A DNA stretch of 64,000 nucleotides from Clostridium sp. ZS2-4 (GTDB lineage Bacteria; Bacillota; Clostridia; Clostridiales; Clostridiaceae). Of this stretch, positions 56,446 through 64,000 are shown piece by piece. Positions within the stretch are counted from its first letter, which is position 1, and the number at the start of each line of letters is the position of its first letter. The stretch spans positions 1-64,000 of the forward strand of contig NZ_JAPPRQ010000027.1 in NCBI RefSeq assembly GCF_026719745.1, read 5' to 3'. The notes beneath the pieces were generated by a model. It had not been told where the DNA came from. It saw only the letters and a list, made by a program, of their open reading frames with translations, and made no database searches. Made by a program: the position numbers and the translations under genes.

Positions 56446-56486
56446 ATTATACTTAACTTCCTTAATTATTGGTTTATGTACTACAT
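56446..56486 (-). promoter_or_regulatory. cstA promoter with palindromic activator site candidate
   Basis: On the minus strand TATAAT (56446-56451) has no good -35 box. About 30 bases upstream is ATGTA-G-TACAT (56476-56486), a perfect arms-plus-centre palindrome. This layout fits activation by the linked LytTR response regulator. Confidence 0.5.
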
Positions 56487-56499
56487 GAAAGAACAAAAA

Positions 56500-56537
56500 A
56501 AGCACATAAAGTGCATCTATATGCCCATTATGTGCTT
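56500..56537 (-). terminator. Terminator overlapping the 3' end of lytR
   Basis: On the minus strand AAGCACATAA (inside the lytR coding sequence) pairs with TTATGTGCTT beyond the stop, followed by TTTTTTT. The stem therefore includes the last codons of lytR. Confidence 0.8.
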
Positions 56538-57221
56538 GAAATCGTTTATATTATTTCTGCTAACCGGTATTTCTTCATCTACCTCTTGAAGTTTCACCAT
56601 GTAAGTATTGTTAAACCAAGGAATTATTTCAACTATCTTTTCCAAATTTACTATATATGATCTATGACTTTTGAAAAAATTATTTTTCGGCAGCTTTTTA
56701 TAAAATTCAGATATACTGCAATTTTCTATAAATTTTTCTTCACTTGTATGAATAACAGTCTCTCTTTCACTAGCCTCACAATAACAGATATCACAAATGC
56801 TTATCACTCTAAGCTTATTATTATTTTTCAAAGTAATTTTATTATTAATGCATTTATCTACAAATTCAGTTTTTTCTAATCTCCTTAAGGTATTTACAAT
56901 TCTCTCCTCAGAGTAAGGTTTTAAAATATAGTCAAAAGCTTCTATTTCAAAAGCATTTACTGCATATTCTTTATATGCTGTTATAAATACTATTATTATC
57001 TTTTTTTCAAAACTGTTTATTATTCTTCCTAATGCCATTCCATCTAACTTAGGCATATTTATATCTAAAAAAATAATATCTGGTTTGTTTTTTTCTATAT
57101 ATTCCAGTGCTTTTATGGAATCTTCAAATTCTGCCTCTATCCTTATATTACTGAGTTCATTAATAAAATACTTCAGCTCTTCTCTAGCAGGGTATTCATC
57201 ATCAATAACAATACAGTTCAT
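56517..57221 (-). CDS. lytR: LytTR-family response regulator
   Basis: The 234 residues form a receiver domain (about 1-120) with Asp53 in FLDINMPKLDG and Lys near 104 (ILKPYSEE), followed by a LytTR DNA-binding domain (about 135-232) with FFKSHRSYIVNLEKI. Such proteins bind repeated TANNGTNA or palindromic sites upstream of target genes; a candidate site lies in the cstA promoter region. The gene is 4 bases after lytS, so the pair is co-transcribed. The gene name follows the LytS/LytR type; the E. coli BtsR is the closest functional analogue if the pyruvate link holds. Confidence 0.92.
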   Translation of the reverse strand: MNCIVIDDEYPAREELKYFINELSNIRIEAEFEDSIKALEYIEKNKPDIIFLDINMPKLDGMALGRIINSFEKKIIIVFITAYKEYAVNAFEIEAFDYILKPYSEERIVNTLRRLEKTEFVDKCINNKITLKNNNKLRVISICDICYCEASERETVIHTSEEKFIENCSISEFYKKLPKNNFFKSHRSYIVNLEKIVEIIPWFNNTYMVKLQEVDEEIPVSRNNINDFKHIMGI

Positions 57222-57225
57222 AAAA

Positions 57226-58899
57226 TCATCCTTTCAACTGTTCAATAATAAAAGTGGTTTTAGTTCCTTTATTCAATCTTTCTATCTTAAGACCTCTTCC
57301 ATAAATATGCTGCAATCTATCGTTAACATTAGAAATTCCAATTTTATTTTCTTTCATGCTTCCTTCATATACTTTGTCTATAATTTCTTGTGGAATTCCT
57401 ATTCCATCATCCTCTATAACTATTTTAACTTTTTTGCTTTCAATCTCCTTTATTATAATTTTCACAGTCCCTTTTTTATCACCTTGTAATATTCCATGCT
57501 TTACTGAGTTTTCTACTATTGGTTGAATAATTAAGCTTGGTATTTTTATATCTAAATTGTTATCAATATCATAAATAACATTTAATTTATCTCCAAATCG
57601 TGCTTTTTCTACTTCTATGTAAGCTTTAACTTGTTCTATTTCTTTATATATATCCACAGGTTTATCTCCTGTTTCTAAATTATATCTTAAATATGTGGAT
57701 AAGTTTATAATTAATTCCCTAGCTTTATTAGGATTTATTCTCACAAAAGAATTTATTGTATTTAATGTATTGAATAAAAAGTGCGGATTAATTTGAGCTT
57801 GAAGTGCTTTAATTTCAGCTTTATTAGCCATTTCTTTTAACTTACCTAATTTACTTATTTCTAATTGAGTTGATATTATCTGTGAAAGTCCTACTGCTAA
57901 ATTTCTATTTCTAAAGGAAATAGCTTCTTCATTTCCATAATATATTTTTAATGAACCAATTATTTCTTCTCCATCTTTTAAGGGAGTAATAATAGCTGAC
58001 TTTAGTGGACATTTTTCATGTGGACAATTAATTTCATCTGCATTTGTCAATTCTAAAATATCACCATTTTTTATAACCTTTTCTGTTGAACCTGTAAGTA
58101 TTTTTTCCCCTTCAACATGATGCTCAGAACCAAGTCCTACATGAGCAAGTACATATTTTCTGTCTGTTATGGATACAGCATCAGCATTTATAGACTCTTT
58201 TATAATTTCACATATTTTTCCAAACGAATCATTACTTATATCTCTGAAATAAGGTAACGTCTTATTTGCTATTTCAAGAGCTATTTGTGCTTGTTTCGCT
58301 GCTATTTGTTCCTTTTCTTCAAAAATATTTTGAATTAATAATATTAGTATTGATATGCCCATTGCATTTGTAAATCCCATAGGTATATATATATTCTTAA
58401 CTATTTTAACTGCTGTTGGAAAAGGTTTCGCCATAATAAGTATTAATAGCATTTCCAAGCTCTGCATTAACACCCCCCCTAAAAGTCCATATATCCATTT
58501 ATTCTTATTATTAGACTTCCTATATAATATACCAGATACAATTCCTGAAATAATCGTTACTATAGAGCATGGAAGAGTGGTTATTCCTCCAAATCCTATA
58601 ATAAATCTATGAACACCAGCTATGACACCTGCAACAGAACCTACAAAAGGACCACAAAGTATTCCTCCTGCCATAACACCAATCATCCTTGTATTTGCTA
58701 TAGCTCCATTAATCTCTGTACCAATATAAGTACCTAATATGCCAAAACATCCAAAAATAATTGATAAGACAATCAACTCGCCCCTTCCAAATCTATCTTT
58801 CTGAATGATTTTTTTAAAACTTCTTGATTGGGTAATAATAAACGCAATGAATAAAATATAGCCTGCATTATTGATAAGATTCTTCAATAATTCAATCAA
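57226..58899 (-). CDS. lytS: LytS-type sensor histidine kinase
   Basis: The 557-residue membrane kinase has the 5TMR-LYT sensor (about 1-195), including MIGVMAGGILCGPFVGSVAGVIAGVHRF, then a GAF-type domain (about 215-345), and the kinase core with His373 in ALQAQINPHFLFNTLN and the ATPase region DDGIGIPQEIIDKVYEG. This is the LytS/BtsS architecture; the latter senses extracellular pyruvate in E. coli. It lies next to lytR, with cstA following, so the trio resembles a nutrient-sensing cassette. A cysteine set in the GAF-type part (CPHEKCPLK near 292-300) may be noted. Confidence 0.92.
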   Translation of the reverse strand: MIELLKNLINNAGYILFIAFIITQSRSFKKIIQKDRFGRGELIVLSIIFGCFGILGTYIGTEINGAIANTRMIGVMAGGILCGPFVGSVAGVIAGVHRFIIGFGGITTLPCSIVTIISGIVSGILYRKSNNKNKWIYGLLGGVLMQSLEMLLILIMAKPFPTAVKIVKNIYIPMGFTNAMGISILILLIQNIFEEKEQIAAKQAQIALEIANKTLPYFRDISNDSFGKICEIIKESINADAVSITDRKYVLAHVGLGSEHHVEGEKILTGSTEKVIKNGDILELTNADEINCPHEKCPLKSAIITPLKDGEEIIGSLKIYYGNEEAISFRNRNLAVGLSQIISTQLEISKLGKLKEMANKAEIKALQAQINPHFLFNTLNTINSFVRINPNKARELIINLSTYLRYNLETGDKPVDIYKEIEQVKAYIEVEKARFGDKLNVIYDIDNNLDIKIPSLIIQPIVENSVKHGILQGDKKGTVKIIIKEIESKKVKIVIEDDGIGIPQEIIDKVYEGSMKENKIGISNVNDRLQHIYGRGLKIERLNKGTKTTFIIEQLKG

Positions 58900-58930
58900 T
58901 TATGTCACCTCCTCCTTCTTATTTATACTG

Positions 58931-59386
58931 TTACGGAATAAGAGCTGGGAAAAACATAGATGCTATAGTAATCAATGCAGCTGAAATTATTGCACCTACA
59001 GTAGCACAGAAAACTGATTTTTTAAAATCTAAATTTAAAAATGCAGCAACTGCACTTCCTGTCCATACTCCTGTTGTAGGAAGAGGTATGGCAATAAAGG
59101 TAATTAAACCTATTTCCTTATATTTCTCCATGTGTGCCGAATTCTTATTTATTTTCTTTTCTATAAACTCATTTATTTTGCTAAAGAATTTATACTTTTT
59201 CATCCACGAAAAAATTTTATTAAATAATAAAAGTATAAAAGGTACTGGAAGCATGCTCCCTAAAAAACTGATTAAAAATACTAAAGATGGATTCATATCA
59301 TATCGAATAATTCCCATAGGAATTGCCAATCTTTGCTCAAATAACGGAACTGCTGAAAGTAAAAAAACTTTAAGTAAGTTACTCAT
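58931..59386 (-). CDS. Small multi-drug export family protein (COG2426)
   Basis: The 151-residue protein is mostly hydrophobic (about four helices) and contains QRLAIPMGIIRYDMNPSLVFLISFLGSMLP and a MEKYKEIGLITFIAIPLPTTGVWTGS segment typical of the COG2426 putative small multi-drug exporters. Direct evidence for drug export is limited in this family. It lies 31 bases upstream of lytS, so it may belong to the lytSR transcript, but the link is unproven. Confidence 0.75.
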   Translation of the reverse strand: MSNLLKVFLLSAVPLFEQRLAIPMGIIRYDMNPSLVFLISFLGSMLPVPFILLLFNKIFSWMKKYKFFSKINEFIEKKINKNSAHMEKYKEIGLITFIAIPLPTTGVWTGSAVAAFLNLDFKKSVFCATVGAIISAALITIASMFFPALIP

Positions 59387-59438
59387 ACACCTTCTCCTTT
59401 TTCTTAGGTCAATAATATATTCTACGTTTCCTATATTA

Positions 59439-59567
59439 TCATTTCTCTATAAAATAGTTAAGAGATTTATTGTTAATATTAAAATTTTCTTTTGCCAATA
59501 AATACCATAATCGAAATTGTTGCAAGTTCCTACTCATTTCTATATTTAAATTGAAGTTTTTCATCAT
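59439..59567 (-). CDS. Small protein, possibly Spo0E-like
   Basis: A 42-residue frame begins with ATGATG after AGAGGG at a spacing of about 5 to 8 bases. The order of helices (IEMSRNLQQF, a short linker, KSLNYFIEK at the end) is what Spo0E-like phosphatases show, whose motif is S-x-x-L-D. Here Asn replaces both Ser and Asp, so phosphatase activity is unlikely. This may be a degenerate Spo0E-like protein or a chance frame. Confidence 0.35.
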   Translation of the reverse strand: MMKNFNLNIEMSRNLQQFRLWYLLAKENFNINNKSLNYFIEK

Positions 59568-59825
59568 GAAAACCCTCTCATTACGTTTTTTCCTCACAAA
59601 CACTCGTATGTATAACGAAAATTTTCTTGCATTTCTGAATAAATTTAGCAGTTTTCTTTCAAAAAATAGTGACAAATTTTAAATATAAATTATAATAAAA
59701 ATGTAGTATGAAATTTAACTATAATAATCAATTCAAAAACTTTCTAAATTTTTCTTATATATTTACAAATAATGTACTGTATGAATTGTTTATATAATAA
59801 ACCTAAAATTAAAGGAGAAAGATTT

Positions 59826-60509
59826 ATGAGTAATTTTAGTGTGTTTGATATAATTGGTCCTATAATGATAGGTCCATCCAGTTCTCACACTGCTGGTGCT
59901 GCAAGACTTGCTAAAGTAGCTGCCATTGTTGCTGGTAACAATATTAAAAAAGTAGAATTTTTATTACACGGATCATTTGCCCAAACCTACAAAGGTCACG
60001 GAACTGATAAGGCCTTAGTTGCAGGAATTTTAGGAATGAACCCATGGGATGAGAATTTAAGAAATTCCTTCTGTATTGCCAAAGAAAAATGTGTAGAATT
60101 TACATTTACAGAAACAGATTTAGGTGATGTTCATCCTAATACAGTTAAGTTTGTTATAACAAAAAAAGATGGAAAAATCACTAATATAGTAGGCTCTTCT
60201 ATTGGTGGTGGAAATATAATTATATTTGATTTAGATGGACATTCTGTTGAATTTAGAGGAGATTATACTACTTTAATAACAGATCATAAAGATACACCTG
60301 GTGTTATATCAAAAATAACTACACTACTTTATGCTGAAGGTATTAATATCGGTTCAATGAAAGTTTACAGAACAAGCAAAGGCTCAACTGCAACCATGGC
60401 TCTTGAAACCGACAACGTAATATCTGAAGACATTATAGAAAAAATAAAATCAATATCTGAAATATATGATATGAAGGTTATTAATCCAATGGTGGAAGGA
60501 GATGCCTAA
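59826..60509 (+). CDS. sdaAB: L-serine dehydratase, iron-sulfur-dependent, beta subunit
   Basis: The 227-residue subunit of the two-part serine dehydratase that turns L-serine into pyruvate and ammonia. It contains IIGPIMIGPSSSHTAGAARLA at the start, DLGDVHPNTV, and a C-terminal ACT domain (about 150-215, with LITDHKDTPGVISKITT) that may bind serine as effector. I moved the start 18 codons inside the longest frame, since AAAGGAGAAAG is just ahead of it. The alpha subunit follows 3 bases after its stop, so they form one operon. Confidence 0.95.
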   Translation: MSNFSVFDIIGPIMIGPSSSHTAGAARLAKVAAIVAGNNIKKVEFLLHGSFAQTYKGHGTDKALVAGILGMNPWDENLRNSFCIAKEKCVEFTFTETDLGDVHPNTVKFVITKKDGKITNIVGSSIGGGNIIIFDLDGHSVEFRGDYTTLITDHKDTPGVISKITTLLYAEGINIGSMKVYRTSKGSTATMALETDNVISEDIIEKIKSISEIYDMKVINPMVEGDA

Positions 60510-60512
60510 TAA

Positions 60513-61391
60513 ATGTTTGCTAATACTGGATTAGAGCTTTTGGAAGCTTGTAGAGAACAAAATTGTACACTATGGGAATATACATTAAAAGCCGAAGCAG
60601 AAAATTCTGGATTAAATGAAGAACAAGTATTTGAAAGAATGCGAAAAAGTCTTTATGTTATGCAGAATTCTGCAAATTATGCCCTTGAACATGAAGTTAA
60701 ATCCGTAAGTGGATTAATAGGTGGAGACGCCCTTAAATTAAATAACTATGCTGAAAATGATAATACATTAACAGGAAAATTTATGGTTAAAGCTATGGCA
60801 AGAGCTATCTCATGTTCAGAAGTTAATGCAGCAATGGGGAAAATTGTAGCTTGCCCAACTGCCGGTTCCTGTGGTATTATGCCAGCTGCAATTATATCTG
60901 CTGGTGAAAAATTAAATAAATCAGAAAATGAATTAGTAAAAGCTTTATTTACTGCTTCTGGAATAGGAATGATAATAGCCAAAAATGCTACAGTAGCTGG
61001 TGCAGAAGGAGGATGTCAAGCTGAATGTGGTTCTGCTGCTGCTATGGCTTCAGCTGCTATAGTTGAAATGATGGGTGGAACAGTAGAACAAGCTCTTAAT
61101 GCAGCAGCAATAGTAATAAAAAATATTTTGGGATTAGTTTGTGATCCCGTAGCTGGTTTAGTTGAAGTTCCATGTGCTAAAAGAAATGCCTCTGGAACTG
61201 TAAGTGCACTTACTACAGCAGATATGGTTATTAGCGGCATTAAAAGTAAAATTCCTTTCGATGAGATGGTTTGGGCTATGTATAAAGTTGGAAAACAACT
61301 TCCTTGTGAGCTTCGTGAAACAGCTTTGGGCGGCTGTGCTATTACTCCAACAGGTCTTAAATTAAAGAAAGAAGTTTTAGGAGAAGACTAA
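60513..61391 (+). CDS. sdaAA: L-serine dehydratase, iron-sulfur-dependent, alpha subunit
   Basis: The catalytic chain, 292 residues, with cysteine ligands for an oxygen-sensitive [4Fe-4S] cluster: CPTAGSCGIM (about 110-119) and the C-terminal CDPVAGLVEVPC, plus CELRETALGGC near the end. The absence of the beta-type N-terminal domain shows it is the split form, common in clostridia. Oxygen sensitivity is a family property in keeping with an anaerobe. A strong terminator follows. Confidence 0.95.
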   Translation: MFANTGLELLEACREQNCTLWEYTLKAEAENSGLNEEQVFERMRKSLYVMQNSANYALEHEVKSVSGLIGGDALKLNNYAENDNTLTGKFMVKAMARAISCSEVNAAMGKIVACPTAGSCGIMPAAIISAGEKLNKSENELVKALFTASGIGMIIAKNATVAGAEGGCQAECGSAAAMASAAIVEMMGGTVEQALNAAAIVIKNILGLVCDPVAGLVEVPCAKRNASGTVSALTTADMVISGIKSKIPFDEMVWAMYKVGKQLPCELRETALGGCAITPTGLKLKKEVLGED

Positions 61392-61442
61392 GAACAAAAA
61401 CATATATTTTTCCATTTAAAAGTTGTAAATTCCTATACAATA

Positions 61443-61490
61443 AAAAAGAACCTAAAAAACTTTATTTCGCTAGTTTTTCAGGTTCTTTTT
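61443..61490 (+). terminator. Terminator of sdaAB-sdaAA
   Basis: AAAAAGAACCT and AAAAACT pair with AGTTTTT and AGGTTCTTTTT, with one mismatch, followed by T-rich sequence on the plus strand. It is about 50 bases past the sdaAA stop; the rest of the gap up to the kinase holds its promoter region, with no other structure I recognise. Confidence 0.85.
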
Positions 61491-61675
61491 CTTCTCTTAT
61501 ACACAGCACAACAATGCTAGCTGACTGAAATCGAAAAATTCTACTATATTTCTCAATATTTTTTTGGAAATTTGTTGATTTAAAAGGATTATAAAGGAAA
61601 ATGTAGAATTATATATTTTATGGTATATAAAGTAAAACATTCAAAAGATAAGCTTAGGAGAAGAGGTTAAAATGT

Positions 61676-63616
61676 ATGACAATTAAACGAAAAATGATAA
61701 TTAGTTATTTATTATTAATTGTATTTTCAGTAAGCATTTTAGGAGTTATAACAATCCAAAACTCAAGAAAAGTAGTTTTTAATGAAGTAACTGAAAAAAG
61801 TAGACGAATAACAGACTTAATTAATACCACCATTAGTGTTAGAAACGACTTACTTTCTAAGAAAGTATGGAGTGATTTACATTTTGCTGAAAAATTATTA
61901 GATAATTGTGGTAAATTAAAAATAGATAATTCCTACAAAATTCAAATAGGAAATTTTAGATTACCCTGTTTATATGCAGGAAATACTAATTTATCATTGA
62001 GTACTACTCTTATTGATGATATAAAAACATCAACAGATGCAGTAGCTTCAATATTCTTATTAAAGGATGAAAAACTTATAAGAATTTCTACTAATGTTAT
62101 GAAAAATGGTAAAAGAGCTACTGGCACTTATATACCCAGCAGTTCTCCTGTATATAAAAGTATAACCAACAATAAACCATTTTACGGAAGAACTCCAGTA
62201 GAAGAAGATTGGTATATAACAGGATATAAACCCCTATTAGATAAAAATGGTACAATTATAGGCGCCATAGCACTAGGATATGCTGAATTAAATAATTTTT
62301 TAGAAAAAACTTTACTTGATATCAAAATCGGAGAAACAGGTTATGTATATATAATTAATTCTAAAGGTGATGTTCTCCTTCATCCAAATCTTAAAGGCGA
62401 AAATGCAACAGAACTTGATTTTTGTAAAAAAATAACAAAAAATAAAAATGGAATAATTAATTATACATTTAGTGGAGTTCATAAATTAGCAGCTTATAGA
62501 TACTACGAACCATATACTTGGTATATTGTTACAACTGCTAATTATGATGATTTACAATCTTCATCCAAATCACTTTTATATACAACTATACTAGTTGGAC
62601 TTTTAACTTTGTTAATAAGTACAATTTTAGCTATATTATTTGCAAATACAATAGTTAACCCTATCAATAAATTAAAAAATTGTATGGAAGTTGCTGGAAA
62701 TGGAGATTTATTAGTTCAATGTGACATAAAGAGCAAGGATGAAATAGGTGTTCTTTCTCAAAGCTTTAATAACTTAATAAGAGAAAACAAACGATTACTA
62801 GAAGAAACAATTGAATATGATAGACTAAAGACTGAATTTTTTTCAAATGTATCTCATGAATTAAAAACTCCCTTAAATATAATTTTCTCTACAACTCAAC
62901 TATTAGCTTTATATTGCCAAAACCATCACTCCAATCTTGAAATTACCCCAAAAGTAAATAACTATATAAATATTATGAAACAAAATTGCTATAGACTACT
63001 GAAATTAGTCAATAACTTAATTGACATTACAAAAATTGATTCTGGATTCATAAAATTGAATTTGAAAACTAATAATATCGTGGAAGTTATTGAAAATGTA
63101 ACTTTATCTACTGTTGAATATGTTGAAAGTAAATCTAGAACAATTATATTTGATACTGATATAGAAGAAAAAATTATGGCTTTTGATCCCGAGAAAATAG
63201 AAAGAATAATCTTAAATCTTATTTCAAATGCAATTAAATTTACAAAACCACAAGACAAAATAGAAGTTACTATTTATGATAAAAAAGAAAGTATTATAAT
63301 TTCTGTAAAGGATACAGGCATAGGTATACCTAAAGAAAAACAAGAAATAATTTTCGAAAGATTCAGACAAGCTTCTCCTCTTCTAAACCGAAATCATGAA
63401 GGAAGTGGTATAGGCTTATCCCTTGTAAAATCTTTAGTTGAAATGCATGATGGTAAAATTTCTTTAGACAGCGAATACGGAAAGGGAACTAAATTTATCA
63501 TAGAATTACCAGTTAAACTTATTGCTCAAGAATACAACACTGAAATTGCAAATAGTTTTACATCACAAATTAATGTAGAAAAAATACTAATTGAATTCTC
63601 CGACATCTACTCTTAA
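61676..63616 (+). CDS. Cache-domain sensor histidine kinase
   Basis: The 646-residue kinase has an N-terminal helix (about 7-28), an extracellular double-Cache-type sensor (about 35-295, with FYGRTPVEEDWYITGYKPL and GETGYVYIINSKGDVLLHP), a second membrane helix (about 300-322), a HAMP linker (323-375), and a histidine kinase core with His394 in SNVSHELKTPLNII and ATP-binding DTGIGIPKEK and GSGIGLSLVKSL. Cache domains of this kind often bind amino or carboxylic acids. No cognate regulator lies within the window; it could signal through a distant regulator or Spo0A-like phosphorelay. The stop is followed directly by repeat copy D. Confidence 0.9.
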   Translation: MTIKRKMIISYLLLIVFSVSILGVITIQNSRKVVFNEVTEKSRRITDLINTTISVRNDLLSKKVWSDLHFAEKLLDNCGKLKIDNSYKIQIGNFRLPCLYAGNTNLSLSTTLIDDIKTSTDAVASIFLLKDEKLIRISTNVMKNGKRATGTYIPSSSPVYKSITNNKPFYGRTPVEEDWYITGYKPLLDKNGTIIGAIALGYAELNNFLEKTLLDIKIGETGYVYIINSKGDVLLHPNLKGENATELDFCKKITKNKNGIINYTFSGVHKLAAYRYYEPYTWYIVTTANYDDLQSSSKSLLYTTILVGLLTLLISTILAILFANTIVNPINKLKNCMEVAGNGDLLVQCDIKSKDEIGVLSQSFNNLIRENKRLLEETIEYDRLKTEFFSNVSHELKTPLNIIFSTTQLLALYCQNHHSNLEITPKVNNYINIMKQNCYRLLKLVNNLIDITKIDSGFIKLNLKTNNIVEVIENVTLSTVEYVESKSRTIIFDTDIEEKIMAFDPEKIERIILNLISNAIKFTKPQDKIEVTIYDKKESIIISVKDTGIGIPKEKQEIIFERFRQASPLLNRNHEGSGIGLSLVKSLVEMHDGKISLDSEYGKGTKFIIELPVKLIAQEYNTEIANSFTSQINVEKILIEFSDIYS

Positions 63617-63861
63617 GAATAAAATTGTGTAACAATTTTATTCTAGTAACCAGTCGCCAATCCCCAGTCCCCAGACAATGACGTTTTGCTAATGCAAAAC
63701 TAAAATTAGAATAAAGTAAACTAGGCTTAAAATAGAAATGCTCTATCTTTAAGTCTAGTTTTTGTATTTTATTTAATTGTTTTTATCTTTTTTCTTTACT
63801 CTGGGGATTGGTGATTGGCGACTGGGGAATATAAGAATGTTGCATCGCAACATTCTTATAT
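63617..63861. repeat. Composite heptad/hairpin element, copy D (complete)
   Basis: Order from left: outer hairpin AGAATAAAATTG / CAATTTTATTCT (63616-63644) directly after the kinase stop; four heptads reversed (63645-63672); GTTTTGC-TAAT-GCAAAAC hairpin (63683-63700); central hairpin with ACTAGGCTTAAA arms (63719-63762); a TTATCTTTTTTCTTTACT tract; four heptads, CTGGGGA TTGGTGA TTGGCGA CTGGGGA (63801-63828); outer hairpin with 15-bp arms and core AAGAATGTTGC (63829-63861). The right arm runs into the stop codon of the edge gene. The two arrays face each other. Confidence 0.9.
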
Positions 63862-64000
63862 CATGTTCTAAAAAATCTTCTCAAGGCACTAATCTCTACA
63901 AATACATCGTGAAGCCTCTCAAATAATAATCCACCAGTAAACCAATATGGAGCATAATCTAATCTTATTACTCCTAAAATTGAGTATGGACTTCTTGAAT
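63861..64000 (-). CDS. 3' end of an unidentified minus-strand gene
   Basis: An open frame runs from the window edge to a TGA and gives 45 residues. It contains LDYAPYWFTGGLLFERLHD and a basic end (ALRRFFRT). I do not recognise the family. No start or upstream part is in the window. Its stop codon overlaps the right outer hairpin of copy D, which would serve as its terminator. Confidence 0.55.
   Translation of the reverse strand, partial: SRSPYSILGVIRLDYAPYWFTGGLLFERLHDVFVEISALRRFFRT

Overview
The window is about 70% A+T and encodes proteins typical of low-GC Firmicutes, with strong AGGAGG-type ribosome binding sites and T-run hairpin terminators. The gene set points to Clostridium sensu stricto: split transketolase, ECTS-type pyruvate kinase, iron-sulfur serine dehydratase sdaAB/sdaAA, CofD-like YvcK/RapZ/WhiA, a GerS-like lipoprotein beside alr, and DUF1540. 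I cannot name the species from the sequence alone. Almost all genes from the left edge to about 59.5 kb lie on the minus strand, which suggests a single replichore reading right to left. The plus-strand exceptions are an IS remnant at the far left, a PadR pair at 21.3-22.3 kb, and the serine dehydratase and histidine kinase genes at the right end.

Layout by region. 0-3.9 kb: 3' end of an IS4-type transposase, signal peptidase I, an alanine/sodium symporter and an EAL-HDOD regulator. 4-9.5 kb: an accessory pair, a vanadium-haloperoxidase/PAP2-like enzyme and a 1242-residue secreted chitinase with two GH18 domains. 10-14.1 kb: FAD dehydrogenase, RlmD-type methyltransferase, DUF1540 protein and a DUF554 membrane protein behind a structured leader. 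14.5-21 kb: pyk, pfkA and dnaE. 21.3-25.4 kb: PadR regulator with its membrane partner, asnA, a Dabb protein and a DRTGG-CBS regulator. 25.4-28.6 kb: the rapZ-yvcK-whiA operon. 28.9-33.1 kb: murB, a PHP phosphatase, uvrC and a YdjM-like membrane hydrolase. 33.3-36.4 kb: an FHA / FtsW-RodA / class B PBP cell-wall cluster. 36.5-41.4 kb: uvrB-uvrA. 41.5-45.8 kb: ftsE-ftsX, ctpA and a PDZ membrane protein. 45.9-48.7 kb: YitT and split transketolase. 48.8-53.4 kb: acpS, nnr, gerS-like, alr and mazEF (ndoAI-ndoA). 53.5-59.4 kb: two small proteins of unknown function, cstA, lytSR and a small exporter. 59.8-63.6 kb: sdaAB-sdaAA and a Cache-domain histidine kinase. The last 140 bases hold the 3' end of another minus-strand gene.

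The genes fall into several coherent groups: glycolysis (pfkA-pyk), excision repair (uvrB-uvrA and ydjM-like-uvrC, each with a LexA-type box), cell envelope growth and division (FHA-RodA/FtsW-PBP, FtsEX with CtpA, murB, alr), and a pyruvate-sensing-like LytSR system beside a CstA-family transporter.

The most unusual feature is a family of about 240-bp composite palindromic elements (four copies, one truncated). Each contains arrays of four 7-bp units of form YTGGNNA, central hairpins and outer hairpins that abut stop codons of neighbouring genes. A related 5-unit array is embedded in frame in the RlmD gene, and a sister array (YTGANNA) separates the YdjM-like gene from uvrC.
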